From: Baffinella frigidus
Lineage: Eukaryota > Cryptophyceae > Cryptomonadales > Baffinellaceae
DNA length: 22,480 nucleotides
Direction of reading: 5' to 3'
NCBI GenBank assembly: GCA_026770585.1
Contig: MU646588.1
Location: 154,610-177,089 of the forward strand
Positions 21,715-22,480 of the stretch are shown piece after piece (position 1 is the stretch's first letter; the number at the start of each line of letters is the position of its first letter). The notes beneath the pieces are model-generated. The model worked only from the letters and a program-made list of their open reading frames with translations. It was not told where the DNA came from and made no database searches. The position numbers and the translations under genes are program-made.

Positions 21715-22480
21715 CACGCCTACACGCAGGGCCTCGCCCAGCCGTCGCCCCCGCGTTCTCCCGCAGGCCGCACACCTTCGAGCCCGCCCCTTCGAGCCCC
21801 TTCGAGTCCGGGCGCAGTCACGTCCTCATCACTACCAGTCACGTCCGAGGGATTACTACCAGGCGCGTCCTCATCACTACCAGGCGCGTCCTCATCACTA
21901 CCAGGCACGTCCGGATTACTACCAGGCACGTCCGAGCCACGTCCGGGGACCTACCCCCAGACGAGCCCAACCGCGTCGCCTTCGACCCTACGGAAGACCT
22001 CCCCGAGCGAGCCGTCGCCGCAGAGCGTGAGAAAGGCTTCTCCGGGGTTGCCGCCGCTCCCCCGACCTGGACGCGGCTCGGACGCGCCTGGTACTAATCC
22101 CTCGGACGTGCCTGGTACTAATCCGGACGTGATTGGTACCCCCCCGGCCCTGGTGCTCCCCCGAGCGCCCCCCCCGCCCCCGGGAGAACAATCGCGCGGC
22201 ACAGAACACGTGACACCCAGCGGGGAACACGTGACGTCAGGCACAGCACACGTGACGTCCGGCGGCGGTGGTGAGAAAGTGACGCCGGGGGGACAATCGC
22301 GCGGCACGGAACACCTGGCGACTCACGAGACGTCAGGTGGGGGCGGTGGGAAACCGACGCCGGGAGAACAACGGGGGGGTGCAGAGCCACTGACGACCAG
22401 CGGCGGCGGCGGGGAGAAACTGACGCCGGGGGGCCAATGGCGCGGTGGAGAGCCACTGATGTCCAGCGGCGACGGAGAAC
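21715..22480 (+). CDS. Repeat-built open frame running off the right edge, uncertain
   Basis: From the stop codon at 21712 to the window end this frame has no stop for 255 codons and no ATG until the last dozen, so a start would have to come by splicing. The first third is Pro/Ser/Leu rich with a seven-residue repeat LPGASSS (21 bp). The middle has TNPSDVPGTNP. The last 100 codons hold imperfect repeats of the form TSGGGGEKVTPGGQSRGTEH, four units of about 20-35 residues. The inverted copy at 21250-21445 keeps the same frame open on the minus strand, with a 21-base in-frame indel and some synonymous changes. Other frames are also open because of the 21-base period and GC content. It is either a secreted or disordered repeat protein or a non-coding minisatellite; I cannot decide. 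Confidence 0.3.
21820..22140. repeat. Inverted 21-bp minisatellite arms
   Basis: The left part (21820-21955) reads CACTACCAGGCGCGTCCTCA units. The right part (22070-22140) reads CGCGCCTGGTACTAATCC units in the other orientation. About 110 bases of non-repetitive sequence lie between. Confidence 0.75.
22180..22480. repeat. GC-rich degenerate tandem repeat at right edge
   Basis: Units begin CCGGGAGAACAA or CCGGGGGGACAA at about 22180, 22285, 22361 and 22426. They contain CACGTGACG or CCACTGACG and GGCGGCGG(T/C)GG followed by GAGAAA(G/C)TGACG. Unit length shrinks from about 105 to 65 bases. CACGTGACGTC palindromic pieces recur in the first unit. Confidence 0.8.

Noticed and set aside
21340-22140. 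CRISPR-like array of 21-base repeats
   Set aside because: Units are head to tail without spacers, occur in both orientations, and the window is eukaryotic.
1-22480. tRNA, rRNA or bacterial-type terminators
   Set aside because: No TTCGANTC box with a paired acceptor stem was found (GGTTTGAATCC near 1519 lacks the rest of a tRNA), no rRNA motifs were seen, and the many hairpins belong to dispersed foldback families rather than gene ends.

Overview
The window looks like nuclear DNA of a photosynthetic eukaryote with a complex, red-type plastid. Three things point that way. The one clear gene has introns and encodes a plastid-type heme oxygenase. Its N-terminus is a signal peptide followed by an AFAP motif, the bipartite plastid address of stramenopile, haptophyte, cryptophyte and dinoflagellate algae. 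Short blocks of TTTAGGG-like telomeric repeat occur throughout. Two of the three inferred introns begin with GC, which is common in dinoflagellates and haptophytes, but the lineage cannot be fixed from this window. There are no bacterial operons, rRNA, tRNA or CRISPR arrays.

Layout. 1-6.5 kb is almost entirely repeats: foldback elements (families named A, B, C and E here, plus two AT-rich foldbacks), telomere-like 7-mer arrays including two head-to-head pairs, a 21-bp minisatellite and a degenerate array containing CTTGGACGAC. One AT-rich coding-like island lies at 2.72-3.03 kb. 6.5-7.8 kb is GC-rich and mostly unassigned, with one weak minus-strand exon candidate. 7.9-11 kb holds F foldbacks and a short SINE-like repeat (H) with a 9-bp CCTAAAGGA tail. 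11.7-13.2 kb holds the heme oxygenase gene on the minus strand, with a foldback about 90 bp upstream of its start codon. 13.5-15.9 kb is a higher-order tandem array carrying H copies. 15.9-18.9 kb is G foldbacks, a large telomere-variant block, more H copies and an F copy. 19.1-20 kb is GC-rich with one weak open frame. 20-22.5 kb is repeats and an open frame made of in-frame repeats that runs off the right edge.

Gene function. The heme oxygenase should open the heme ring in the plastid to give biliverdin, the precursor of bilins. No second gene can be linked to it by context. The rest of the window is best read as a dense landscape of non-autonomous elements. No transposase, reverse transcriptase or integrase was recognised, so these repeats must be moved by proteins encoded elsewhere.

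The most unusual feature is that foldbacks with different ends (families A, C, F and G) share one internal core: CCTAGGACC paired with CCTAC(G/A)GTAGG. Also notable are an element with perfect 61-bp inverted ends, telomere-fusion-like junctions, and an element that has F-type ends but an unrelated interior.
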